The notes below the pieces were generated by a model. It did not search any database and was not told where the DNA came from. It worked only from the letters and a program-made list of their open reading frames with translations. DNA of 64,000 nucleotides from Gemmobacter nectariphilus DSM 15620 (GTDB lineage: Bacteria; Pseudomonadota; Alphaproteobacteria; Rhodobacterales; Rhodobacteraceae), in contig NZ_AUCM01000003.1 of the NCBI RefSeq assembly GCF_000429765.1, forward strand, positions 62,001-126,000. The letters run 5' to 3'. Positions 25,245 through 33,572 of the stretch are shown here, piece after piece; position 1 is the first letter of the stretch; the number at the start of each line of letters is the position of its first letter. The position numbers and the translations under genes were made by a program.

Positions 25245-26170
25245 GCCCGGTCTATGATCGGGTCGCGCTGATCGGGCTGGGGCTGATCGCCTCGTCCATG
25301 GCTCATGCGATGAAGGCGGCCGGTCTGGCCGGTCATATCGCCGGCCATGCCAAATCCGATGAGACGCGGCAGATCGCGGCCGAGCTTGGCTTTTGCGACA
25401 GCGTTCATGCCACGGCGGCTGAGGCCGTGGCGGGCGCCGATCTGGTCGTTCTGGCGGTGCCCGTCGGCGCCATGGGCGAGATCGCGGCCCAGATCGCGCC
25501 GCATCTGGCGCCCGGTTGCACGGTGACGGATGTCGGCTCTGTCAAGGGCGCGGTGGTCGAGGCGGTGGCGCCCCATCTGCCCGAAGGCGTCCATTTCATC
25601 CCCGGCCATCCGATGGCCGGGACGGAATATTCTGGCCCCCGTTCGGGCTTTGCGACGCTGTTCCAGAACCGCTGGTGGCTGCTTACGCCGCTGGCCGGCA
25701 CTGATCGCGCCGCGCTGGACCGGCTGCGCGCCCTGCTGACGGGGCTTGGCGCCCGGACCGACGAGATGGAGGTCGCGCACCATGATCTGGTGGTTGCCGT
25801 CGTCAGCCATGCGCCGCATCTGATCGCCTATACGATGGTGGGCGTGGCCGACCACATGCGCCGCGTCTCGCAATCGGAAATCATCAAGTATTCGGCAGCG
25901 GGTTTTCGCGACTTTACCCGCATTGCCGCCAGCGATCCGACCATGTGGCGCGATGTGTTCCTGACCAACAAGGATGCCGTGCTGGACATCCTCGGCCGCT
26001 TCACCGAGGAACTGTTCATGCTGCAACGCGCGATCCGCATGGGCGATGGTGAGCAGCTTCACGCCTATTTCACCCGCACGCGCGCAATCCGGCGTGGCAT
26101 CATCGAGGCGGGGCAGGATACTGCGGCCCCGGATTTCGGCCGGGCAGGGGATTCGCTGCGAAAGGGCTGA
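25241..26170 (+). CDS. Prephenate/arogenate dehydrogenase
   Basis: NAD(P)-dependent oxidative decarboxylation of prephenate or arogenate in tyrosine synthesis (TyrA/TyrC family). The 309-residue protein has the Rossmann loop [15 protein letters not shown] at the N-terminus, [34 protein letters not shown] and the catalytic-site [18 protein letters not shown]. It starts with GTG at 25241, overlapping the hisC stop, so translation is coupled. No ACT domain is present, so feedback control is probably not through that module. Substrate preference cannot be told from sequence. Confidence 0.93.
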   Translation: MSPVYDRVALIGLGLIASSMAHAMKAAGLAGHIAGHAKSDETRQIAAELGFCDSVHATAAEAVAGADLVVLAVPVGAMGEIAAQIAPHLAPGCTVTDVGSVKGAVVEAVAPHLPEGVHFIPGHPMAGTEYSGPRSGFATLFQNRWWLLTPLAGTDRAALDRLRALLTGLGARTDEMEVAHHDLVVAVVSHAPHLIAYTMVGVADHMRRVSQSEIIKYSAAGFRDFTRIAASDPTMWRDVFLTNKDAVLDILGRFTEELFMLQRAIRMGDGEQLHAYFTRTRAIRRGIIEAGQDTAAPDFGRAGDSLRKG

Positions 26171-26173
26171 CAG

Positions 26174-27706
26174 GTGCGTCACGGGTGCAGGTTCGGGGGT
26201 GCGGGGGTTCTGTGGCTGGCGGTTCTGGCCATGCCCGTTCATGCCGAGGCGCCGGACCGCTCGCGTCGCCCGCAGGCCCGCCCGGTGATCGAGGCCCCGC
26301 AGCCCATGGCGCGGCCTGTGCTGGCCGCCCCCGTGACAAGCCCCTCGCCCGAGGCGCGTCCGGCCCATGCCGCCCTCGCTCCGCCCATGCCGGCTGGGGT
26401 GGATGCCCCTGCTTCTGCGCCAGCTATCGCGGCACCACGGACCGGCCCGGCGCCGGATCTGACCACGACATCCGAGGCGACAGTCGCGGCTTTGCCCGCG
26501 GCAAGCGCCCCGCAAGCCGCCGCGCCCGGATCGGTCCCCGTGTCGGTGCCGGCGCCAAGTGACATGCCCAAGGCCGGCCAGCTGGTTCTGCCCTCGGCCC
26601 CGCCGCCCGCCTTGCGCGCCGTGGCCCCGCCGCCCGCGCTGGCGCCTGCGCAGATCGTGCTGCCCCGTCCGGGCCAGCTGGCCTTGTCTTCGGCCCCGCC
26701 GCCTGCGCTGCGGACACCCGCCGCGCCGCAGCCCGGGCAGATCGCGGCGCCATCGCCCTTGACCCCGGCCGCACCCGCCGTCGTGACGCCTGCGCCCGAA
26801 CAGGTTCCGGCGCCCGAATGGCAAGAGGCCGCCGCACCATCGCTGCGCCCGCATCCGCGCAAGACGGCCGCCCCGGCCGCCGTGCCCGACCAGCCGGCCG
26901 AGGCCTTTGAACGTCTGGCGCCCCCACCCGCGCGGCAGGCCGCCGAGGCGGGCGACGGCTGGCAGGCAGGGGCGGGCCCGGACCTGCGTCCCATGGCGCG
27001 GCCGCTGGTGGCCCCCGCCCGACCCGCGCCCGATCTGGCCGCCCGTTTCGTGGCCGCCCTGCGGCCCGAGCCGCGCCCGCCCGGGCTGCTGCGCAAGGCC
27101 CGTCCGAATGTGCAGCCAGAGACCCTTGAACCCGTCGCCGCCATCATCCGTCCTGCGCCTGGCACGGGCCCCGTGGTGGGCAAGCGCAGCTCGGTTTGCG
27201 GCATCCCGACCATCCGGGGCGAAACCCTCTCGCCGATCATCGGGCGCGCGGGGGGCTGCGGTGTGGCCAATCCGGTGCGCATCACCAGCGTCGCCGGGGT
27301 CGCGCTGTCGCAACCCTCGATCGTCGATTGCGATACGGCGCGCGCGCTGCATGCCTGGGTGGACCGGGCGCTCAAGCCATCTTTCGGGGCCACGGGCGGG
27401 GGCGTGACGGGGCTGCAGATCGCCGGGCACTATGTCTGCCGCACCCGCAACCACAAGAAGGGCGCGCGGCTTTCGGAACATTCCAAGGGCAAGGCGATCG
27501 ACATCTCGGCGATCATCCTTGCGAATGGCCAGAAACTGTCGATCCTGCGCGACTACAGGGGCCGCAACGGCAAGCCGATCAAGGCGGCGCACAAGGCGGC
27601 CTGCGGCATCTTTGGCACCACCCTTGGCCCCGGATCAGACGGGATGCACGAAGACCACCTGCATTTCGACACTGCCAGCTATCGCAACGGCCCCTATTGC
27701 CGCTGA
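26174..27706 (+). CDS. Extensin-like C-terminal domain protein with long Pro/Ala-rich linker
   Basis: A 510-residue exported protein. GTG start at 26174 gives a signal peptide (GVLWLAVLAMPVHAEA), then about 300 residues of low-complexity Pro/Ala sequence containing internal repeats (PSAPPPALR, SSAPPPALR, PGQLAL/PGQIAA). The C-terminal 180 residues are the extensin-like domain: CGIPTIRGE, GGCGVANPVRITSV, CRTRNHKKGARLSEHSKGKAIDI and GMHEDHLHFD, whose conserved His/Asp pattern recalls M15-type metallopeptidases. It is probably a wall-spanning periplasmic peptidoglycan-active protein. It starts four bases after the dehydrogenase gene. Confidence 0.85.
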   Translation: MRHGCRFGGAGVLWLAVLAMPVHAEAPDRSRRPQARPVIEAPQPMARPVLAAPVTSPSPEARPAHAALAPPMPAGVDAPASAPAIAAPRTGPAPDLTTTSEATVAALPAASAPQAAAPGSVPVSVPAPSDMPKAGQLVLPSAPPPALRAVAPPPALAPAQIVLPRPGQLALSSAPPPALRTPAAPQPGQIAAPSPLTPAAPAVVTPAPEQVPAPEWQEAAAPSLRPHPRKTAAPAAVPDQPAEAFERLAPPPARQAAEAGDGWQAGAGPDLRPMARPLVAPARPAPDLAARFVAALRPEPRPPGLLRKARPNVQPETLEPVAAIIRPAPGTGPVVGKRSSVCGIPTIRGETLSPIIGRAGGCGVANPVRITSVAGVALSQPSIVDCDTARALHAWVDRALKPSFGATGGGVTGLQIAGHYVCRTRNHKKGARLSEHSKGKAIDISAIILANGQKLSILRDYRGRNGKPIKAAHKAACGIFGTTLGPGSDGMHEDHLHFDTASYRNGPYCR

Positions 27707-27710
27707 CGGC

Positions 27711-27816
27711 TTCATCTGTCCGAAAATATCCTCGGGGTTTCCAAAGGGGCAGACAGCCCCTTTGGCGGGGGGAGCCATTGGTTCAAGAACCAATGGCGAC
27801 GGGGGGCTGGCCCCCC
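27711..27816 (-). repeat. 3'-end GATATTT-family repeat, copy g, with hairpins
   Basis: The minus-strand module 27733-27711 equals copy d over 27 bases. Next are stems AAAGGGGC / GCCCCTTT (27753-27772), GCCATTGGTTC / GAACCAATGGC (27774-27784 with 27787-27797) and GGGGGG / CCCCCC (27801-27816). It fills the whole gap between the convergent extensin and mlaF-like genes and may terminate both. Confidence 0.85.
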
Positions 27817-27817
27817 G

Positions 27818-28564
27818 CTACCGCACCGTCTCGATAGGCCCTTCGGCGCGGCCGTGGATGAACTGATCGACATAGGGATCGCCGCTGCTGTCCAGCGCGC
27901 TGACCGGCCCGTGCCAGCGCACCACCCCGCCATGCAGCATGGCCACGCTGTCGGCAATCGCCCGGACCGAGGTCATGTCGTGGGTGATGGTGATCGCCGT
28001 TGCGCCCATTTCCGTCACCAGATCGCGGATCAGCGCGTTGATGACGCCCGACATGATCGGATCAAGGCCCGCCGTCGGCTCGTCGAAAAAGATGATCTCG
28101 GGGTCGGCCGCGATGGCGCGGGCCAGGCTGACGCGCTTTTGCATCCCGCCCGACAGCTCGGCCGGGTAAAGGTCCGCGACCCGATCGCCCAGACCTACGC
28201 GGCGCAGCTTGTCGACAGCGATGGCGCGGGCCTCGGCCTTGGGCCGTTGATGGGGGCCGCGCATCAGGCGAAAGGCGACGTTTTCCCACACCCGCATCGA
28301 ATCGAACAGCGCGCCGCCCTGGAACAGCATGCCGAACCGGGCCAGGAAAGCATCGCGGTCGCCCAGCGTCACATCGGTGCCATCCACCTCGATCAGCCCG
28401 CTGTCCGGGGTCACAAGGCCCAGAACGCATTTGAGCAGCACCGATTTGCCAGTGCCCGACCCGCCGATCACCACCAGCGACTGGCCGCGCGGCACCTCCA
28501 GCGTGACGCCCTTCAGCACGCGGTTGGCCCCAAAGGCCTTGTGGACATCTTCAAGCCGGATCAT
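27818..28564 (-). CDS. mlaF: MlaF-like ABC transporter ATP-binding protein
   Basis: ATPase of a MlaFE-type phospholipid/organic-solvent transporter in the inner membrane. The 248-residue protein has Walker A GGSGTGKSVLLK (about 34-45), Q-loop FGMLFQGGALFD, signature ELSGGMQKRVSLARA and Walker B IIFFDEPTAGLDPI, all of the MlaF subtype. Its ATG overlaps the permease stop by 4 bp (ATGA). No mlaD, mlaC or mlaB gene follows, so the substrate-binding parts must come from elsewhere. Confidence 0.93.
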   Translation of the reverse strand: MIRLEDVHKAFGANRVLKGVTLEVPRGQSLVVIGGSGTGKSVLLKCVLGLVTPDSGLIEVDGTDVTLGDRDAFLARFGMLFQGGALFDSMRVWENVAFRLMRGPHQRPKAEARAIAVDKLRRVGLGDRVADLYPAELSGGMQKRVSLARAIAADPEIIFFDEPTAGLDPIMSGVINALIRDLVTEMGATAITITHDMTSVRAIADSVAMLHGGVVRWHGPVSALDSSGDPYVDQFIHGRAEGPIETVR

Positions 28565-29355
28565 GCGGAAAAGAACACTTCGGTCAGCACATAGTTGGCA
28601 GCAAGGATCAGGACCGAGGCTGCGACCACCGCCCCCTTGGTCGCCCGGCCCACGCCTTGCGCGCCGCGCCCCGAGGTCATCCCGTAATAGCACCCCATCA
28701 GCGCCACGATGAAGCCAAAGGCCGCGCCCTTGAACAACCCCGACACCACGTCCGAGGTTTCCAGATATTGCCAGGTGTTGTGCAGATAGGTGCCCGAGTT
28801 GAAATCCAGCCGGTTCACGCCGACCAGCCAGCCCCCCATGATGCCGATCACATCGCCGATCCCGACCAGGGCGGGCACGGCCAGGGTGGCGGCGACCACG
28901 CGGGGAACGGCCAGGTATTTCAGCGGGTTGGTCGACAGCGTGACAAGCGCGTCGATCTGTTCGGTGACCTTCATGGTGCCAAGTTCGGCCGCGATGGAGC
29001 TGGCGACGCGCGCCGCCACCATCAGCCCGCCCAGCACCGGGCCAAGTTCGCGCACCATGCCGATGGCGACGATCGAGGGCACCGCGAATTCTGCCTGGAA
29101 CCGCGCGCCGCCGGAATAGATTTGCAGCGCCAGCGCGCCCCCGGTGAACAGCGCCGTCATGCCTACCACCGGCAACGACAGCCAGCCGATGCTGAGCAGC
29201 TGTTGCAGCAGCTCGCGCAGGTAGAACGGCGGTCGCAGGATATGCGAGACGATGCTGGCCGCAAAGATCGTGACCCGGCCGAGCTCTGCCAGCGCCGCGA
29301 TGACCGCCCGGCCCAGCCGGGCCAGCCCCGTCACCGGCAAGGCCGCAAGGCTCAT
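28561..29355 (-). CDS. mlaE: MlaE family ABC transporter permease
   Basis: A 264-residue inner-membrane permease with the family's hydrophobic core: [62 protein letters not shown] (the conserved EQxxAL coupling region) and [14 protein letters not shown]. With the ATPase it should move phospholipid-like molecules across the cell envelope. It overlaps both neighbours by 4 bp (ATGA), so alr-mlaE-mlaF is a translationally coupled operon. Confidence 0.93.
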   Translation of the reverse strand: MSLAALPVTGLARLGRAVIAALAELGRVTIFAASIVSHILRPPFYLRELLQQLLSIGWLSLPVVGMTALFTGGALALQIYSGGARFQAEFAVPSIVAIGMVRELGPVLGGLMVAARVASSIAAELGTMKVTEQIDALVTLSTNPLKYLAVPRVVAATLAVPALVGIGDVIGIMGGWLVGVNRLDFNSGTYLHNTWQYLETSDVVSGLFKGAAFGFIVALMGCYYGMTSGRGAQGVGRATKGAVVAASVLILAANYVLTEVFFSA

Positions 29356-30404
29356 GCCTTGCCCCCGGTCACATAGCGGCGGGCATAGCGGGGGCCAAGG
29401 TTGGTCAGCACCTCATAACCGATGGTGCCGGCAACGGCGGCCAGATCGTCAACCCCCTGATGCGGGCCAAGGATGTCCAGCGCGGCGGGCACCTCGGCCA
29501 GGGCGCTGATGTCGGCGGTGATCAGATCCATCGAGATCCGCCCCAGTACCGGCACGGCCTGATCGCCGGCCCACAGCATGGCCTTGCCGCCAAAGGCGCG
29601 GAACAGCCCGTCGGCATAGCCGGCGGCGACGGTCGCGACATGGGTCGGCGCGCTGGCCTGCCAGCCCATCGCATAGCCGACATATTCGCCGGCCTCGACG
29701 ATGCGGGTCTGGATCACCGGCAGCGACAGGGTGACGGCGGGCCGCGCCTGGGCATAGGGCAGGCCGCCATACATGCCGATGCCCGGCCGCGTCAGGTCGA
29801 AATGATAGTCGGGGCCCAGCAAGATCCCGCCCGTCGCCGACAGCGAGCGGGGGATCCCCAGCCCGTCGGTCAGCGCGCGAAAGGTTTCCAGCTGCTGAAG
29901 GTTCAGATCGGCCTCGGGCATGTCGGCGCAGGCCAGATGGCTCATCAGAAGTTGCGGGCGCGCGTCCAGCACGATCCCCGCCACGGCGGCCCAGTCGTCA
30001 GGCTCCATCCCGAGGCGGTTCATGCCGGTGTCCAGCTGGATGCCGAAGGGCTTGCCGGGCAAGGCTTCCAGATGGCGGGTGATCTGGTCCAGCGAATTCA
30101 GCATGGGCACCAGATCAAGATCGCCGATCATGTCGGTGTCGCCCGCCATATGGCCGGACAGCACGTTGATTTCAGGGCCGGGGCCAAGGATCTGGCGCAG
30201 CATCGCGCCTTCTTCGGCGGCGGCCACGAAAAAGCGGCGGGCGCCGGCCTGGGCCAGCGCCTTGGCGACGCGCGCGGCGCCAAGTCCATAGGCATCGGCC
30301 TTGACCACGGCGGCGGTCTGGACCGAGGCGGCAGATGCGCGATCCATCGCACGCCAGTTGGCGCAGATCGCATCGAGGTCGATGGTAAGGGTTCCGGTAG
30401 CCAT
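29352..30404 (-). CDS. alr: Alanine racemase
   Basis: PLP enzyme giving D-alanine for peptidoglycan. The 350-residue fold type III protein carries the Schiff-base lysine in [11 protein letters not shown] (Lys35), [10 protein letters not shown], the loop [11 protein letters not shown], and the catalytic tyrosine region [11 protein letters not shown]. It is first gene of the alr-mlaE-mlaF operon. The 286-bp gap upstream separates it from the divergent glycan-tailoring operon and must hold both promoters. Confidence 0.95.
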   Translation of the reverse strand: MATGTLTIDLDAICANWRAMDRASAASVQTAAVVKADAYGLGAARVAKALAQAGARRFFVAAAEEGAMLRQILGPGPEINVLSGHMAGDTDMIGDLDLVPMLNSLDQITRHLEALPGKPFGIQLDTGMNRLGMEPDDWAAVAGIVLDARPQLLMSHLACADMPEADLNLQQLETFRALTDGLGIPRSLSATGGILLGPDYHFDLTRPGIGMYGGLPYAQARPAVTLSLPVIQTRIVEAGEYVGYAMGWQASAPTHVATVAAGYADGLFRAFGGKAMLWAGDQAVPVLGRISMDLITADISALAEVPAALDILGPHQGVDDLAAVAGTIGYEVLTNLGPRYARRYVTGGKA

Positions 30405-30690
30405 GGCAGGGTTTTGACAGGCAGGCGCGCGGCGTCAAGGGGAAACAGGGGCCGGCACGCGCTTGGTGGCCGCATTCCCCTGCGCGCTGGCAGGGAACCT
30501 GCGCCCAAGTGGCCCTGGCGGTTCACTGGCCCCGCAGGGCCGACCCGTCAGGGGCCGCCCGCATGGCGGGATTTCCCGCCTTGCATGGCCAAAACGCCCC
30601 CGAAGCATCCGAACTGCGCCTTGTGCTGAACACAGTTGGGCGATCAAATCGCGCAAGCGGCGCCGGTCGGGCGTGGCAGATGAGGGTGAG

Positions 30691-31905
30691 ATGGCGGCAA
30701 GACCCCCTGTGGAACGGCGCCTTGGCGGCGCAGGCTGGCTGTTGGTGCTGGCCGTGCTGGTGATGGCCGGGGCAGGGGCCGCCCTTTTGCCAAAGCATCT
30801 GGGGCGGGGAAGGCCCGCGCCCATGGTCATGCCGCCTGCGTTGCAGATCGTGCAGCCGGGTCTTGCAGGCGCGCTAAGCCATGGCGTCGATTTCGCGCCG
30901 GGCAGCCAGCCGCTGTCATGGACTGCGGCCGGACGCTGGCGCGCGGCAGGCGCCGGGCTGGACCATGAATGGCCCGGCCTTGTGCTGGACGCGCGGTTTG
31001 CAGGCGACGGGGTGCTGCTGGCCTTTGACGATCCTCTGAACCGCTATCGCCTGACGGTCGATGGCACCGAGGCCGCGCAGATCACCCGGCCGGGGCAGGC
31101 GGTTGTGCGCCTGAGCGGCTTTGGCGATGGCCCGCACGATTTGCGGCTGGAGCGGTTGTCCGAGGCCTGGGCCCCCGCCCGCATCGCCGGGCTGGCCGTT
31201 CCGGCAGGCGGCGCGGCTCTGGACCCGCCACCACCGCCCGCCCGCAGGATCGACGTCTATGGCGATTCCGACAGTCTGGGTTACGGCATCGCGCACAAGG
31301 GCCGAACCTGCCCTGGCGAGACGATATTCCTGACCACCGATGCCACGCAAACCTGGCCGATGCGGCTGGCGCGGCAGTTCGGGGCCGGGCTGTCGCTGGT
31401 GTCACGCTCGGGCATCGGACTGGTGCGCAACTATGGCGGGGCGGCGCCGGGCCGGGCGATGGCCACGCTGCGCGACCGGCTGCTGCCCTCGGACCCGGCG
31501 CCGGCCGATCTGCCCGCGCCCTGGCTGACGCTGATCGCGCTGGGGGACAACGATGTCTCCCCCGAGCTGACGGCGGGCGAGGCCTGGCCCGATCTGCCCG
31601 CGCTGATGGCCGATTTCACAGTGACGCTGGAGCGGATGATCCGCGATCTGCTGGCCCGCGCGCCGGGCCATCCCATCCTGATCGTCGCCTATCACGATGC
31701 CGGAAAGCCGCTGCATGGCCGGCTGGAGGAGGTTGCCGCGAAACTGGCGGCCGAAGGGGCGCCGGTCTGGCTGGTCTCGTTGCCCAGGCTGGACAGGCTG
31801 GCCTGTGACTGGCATCCCTCGTTGGCGGATCATGTCCTGATGGGGGATGCCCTGATCCGGACTGTCGCTGCGATGATCGCCGATGGCCGGCTGGAGGCCC
31901 CATGA
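30691..31905 (+). CDS. CE2-like SGNH/GDSL esterase with N-terminal membrane anchor
   Basis: A 404-residue protein that starts a six-gene operon. Residues about 8-30 (GGAGWLLVLAVLVMAGAGAAL) are a signal anchor or uncleaved signal. A jelly-roll-like region (GLVLDARFAGDGVLLAFDDPLNRY) precedes an SGNH hydrolase domain, the arrangement of carbohydrate esterase family 2. Catalytic blocks: Ser193 in VYGDSDSLGYG (GDSD rather than the usual GDSI/L), GDND near 285, and Asp373/His375 in CDWHPS. It probably removes or transfers O-acetyl groups on a glycan outside the membrane. GAGG at 30682 supports the ATG at 30691. Its stop overlaps the next start. Confidence 0.78.
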   Translation: MAARPPVERRLGGAGWLLVLAVLVMAGAGAALLPKHLGRGRPAPMVMPPALQIVQPGLAGALSHGVDFAPGSQPLSWTAAGRWRAAGAGLDHEWPGLVLDARFAGDGVLLAFDDPLNRYRLTVDGTEAAQITRPGQAVVRLSGFGDGPHDLRLERLSEAWAPARIAGLAVPAGGAALDPPPPPARRIDVYGDSDSLGYGIAHKGRTCPGETIFLTTDATQTWPMRLARQFGAGLSLVSRSGIGLVRNYGGAAPGRAMATLRDRLLPSDPAPADLPAPWLTLIALGDNDVSPELTAGEAWPDLPALMADFTVTLERMIRDLLARAPGHPILIVAYHDAGKPLHGRLEEVAAKLAAEGAPVWLVSLPRLDRLACDWHPSLADHVLMGDALIRTVAAMIADGRLEAP

Positions 31906-32942
31906 ACCTGTTTCGCCCCCTGACCAATCGCTTGCGCCGCCTGGCCGGGCAGGCCGCCGATTTCTGGTCGCTGGCCGACGAGGTCTGGCACCCCGCGCCC
32001 GCCGAGGTGCGGGCCTTTCCCCCGGCAATCGCCCTGCCGGGGCAGCTGGACCGGATTGCCGATACGGTCTTTGGCGATCTGGCCGGCACCATCGAGGCGC
32101 TGACCAGCGACGCGCCGCGCGCGGTCGGGGCAACCGTGGCCGCCCGGTTCCGTGATGTCGATCTGGTGGACGGGGTGCTTTACAAGGGCGGCGCGGAATT
32201 TCACCTGCGGCCGCGCAGCCGGCGCCTGCCGCTGGCGGGGCGGCCCGCGCAGGCGGTGTCGGGCGCGGTCTATGACAGCTGGATCGGCCTGCGCTATTTC
32301 GGCAACTGGCTGATGGACGATACCGAAACCTACCGCCTGGCCGAGGCTGCCGGCCAGCCGGTGACAACGCGCACCGGCAGCGCTGGCCACCGGGCGGATT
32401 ACGAGGCGCGCCTTGCCATGGCGCCGCAGCGCATCGCGGGCGATGTGCATTTCGACGAGCTGATCCTGTTCCAGGACCTGCCGAACAATGCCGGCAAGAT
32501 GGCGCGGGCGGCGGATCGGCGGGTGCGGCTGCTGTCCGGGCGCCGGGTAGCCCCGCATCCCGGCGTGTTCCTGTTGCGCGGCGGCACGGGCGATCCGCGG
32601 CTTCTGGCCAACGAGGCCGCGCTGGCCGATCATCTGGCCCGCCGCCATGGCATCACGCCGCTGCAGGCCGAGGATCACAGCGTCGATGAGCTGATCGCGG
32701 CCTGCGCCGGGGCGCGGCTCTTGATCGGGGTCGAGGGCAGCCAGCTGACCCATGCCCTGACCGTCATGCCCCCCGGCGGCACCATGCTGGCGCTGTTCCC
32801 GCCCGACCGGGTGACGGCCGCGATGAAGCTGATGACCGACCGGCTGGATCTGCGTTTTGCCCTTGTGATCGGCACCGGCGGGGTCAACGGCTTTCACATC
32901 GACCCGGAAGAGGTTGAACGCACGATGGAATTGCTGCCATGA
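31902..32942 (+). CDS. Glycosyltransferase family 61 protein
   Basis: A 346-residue GT61 (DUF563) enzyme. The family's typical blocks are seen: VFLLRGGTGDPRLLANEAAL (the R..x(5)R.xxNE block), EDHSVDELIAACAGARLLIGVEGSQLTHALTVMPPGGTML and an N-terminal region with YDSWIGLRYFGNWLMDD. GT61 proteins add xylose, arabinose or GlcNAc to glycans; the donor sugar here is unknown. It has no membrane segment, so it acts in the cytoplasm. It overlaps the esterase gene by 4 bp. Confidence 0.82.
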   Translation: MNLFRPLTNRLRRLAGQAADFWSLADEVWHPAPAEVRAFPPAIALPGQLDRIADTVFGDLAGTIEALTSDAPRAVGATVAARFRDVDLVDGVLYKGGAEFHLRPRSRRLPLAGRPAQAVSGAVYDSWIGLRYFGNWLMDDTETYRLAEAAGQPVTTRTGSAGHRADYEARLAMAPQRIAGDVHFDELILFQDLPNNAGKMARAADRRVRLLSGRRVAPHPGVFLLRGGTGDPRLLANEAALADHLARRHGITPLQAEDHSVDELIAACAGARLLIGVEGSQLTHALTVMPPGGTMLALFPPDRVTAAMKLMTDRLDLRFALVIGTGGVNGFHIDPEEVERTMELLP

Positions 32943-33035
32943 CATGTTTTTGCCATCTGGATGCCCGCATCCATGGGCATGGTCGGCCACAGCATTCACC
33001 GGCCCCGTGGCCGGCCGACGTATAGGAACAAGCGG

Positions 33036-33572
33036 ATGTTCGAGGAACTGCGCGGCGATTACGAACGTCATGGTCGCTCGTTGACCGAGCCGGCCTTTGT
33101 CTCGCTGGCGATCTATCGGTATGGCCGCTGGGCGATCCAGCGCCGCAACCCGCTGGCGCGGCGGGTGGCGAACCTGTTCTACGGGCTGCTCAAGACGCTG
33201 ATCCTGAACGTCACCAAGGTGTGGATCCCGCCGCAGGTGCAGATCGGCAAGGATTTCCACATCATCCATGCCGAAGGCTCGCTCTCGATCCATCCCGATG
33301 CGATCATCGGCGACCGGGTGGGGGTGATGCACAATGTGACCATCGGCACCAACATGGGCCCTGGCGCCCCGGTGATCGGGGACGATGTGTTCATCGGCGT
33401 GAATTCCACCGTGCTGGGCCGGATCCGCATCGGTGATCGGGTGCGCATCGCGGCCAACACGGCCGTGACCACCAATGTCCCGCCCGATTCGGTGGCCGTC
33501 GGCTCTCCGGCCAAGATCTACCCCCGCCTGCCTGCGCTTGGGGCCGCGAAGAAGAAGGCGGCTGACACATGA
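33036..33572 (+). CDS. Hexapeptide (left-handed beta-helix) acyltransferase, serine acetyltransferase-like
   Basis: A 178-residue protein related to CysE/serine O-acetyltransferase, with an N-terminal helical part (MFEELRGDYERHGRS) and a hexapeptide-repeat helix: IGKDFHIIHAEGSLSIHPDAIIGDRVGVMHNVTIG, GDDVFIGVNSTVLG, VGSPAKIYPR. In glycan loci such proteins O-acetylate sugars, so a tailoring role fits better than cysteine synthesis. The ATG at 33036 has AGGAA seven bases upstream; the longer frame is rejected. Its stop overlaps the ligase start (ATGA). Confidence 0.82.
   Translation: MFEELRGDYERHGRSLTEPAFVSLAIYRYGRWAIQRRNPLARRVANLFYGLLKTLILNVTKVWIPPQVQIGKDFHIIHAEGSLSIHPDAIIGDRVGVMHNVTIGTNMGPGAPVIGDDVFIGVNSTVLGRIRIGDRVRIAANTAVTTNVPPDSVAVGSPAKIYPRLPALGAAKKKAADT

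Noticed and set aside
25220-27592. A 790-codon minus-strand frame rich in Arg and Gly
   Set aside because: It is antisense to the tyrosine dehydrogenase and extensin-like genes; its composition is that of a reverse shadow and it has no recognisable motif.
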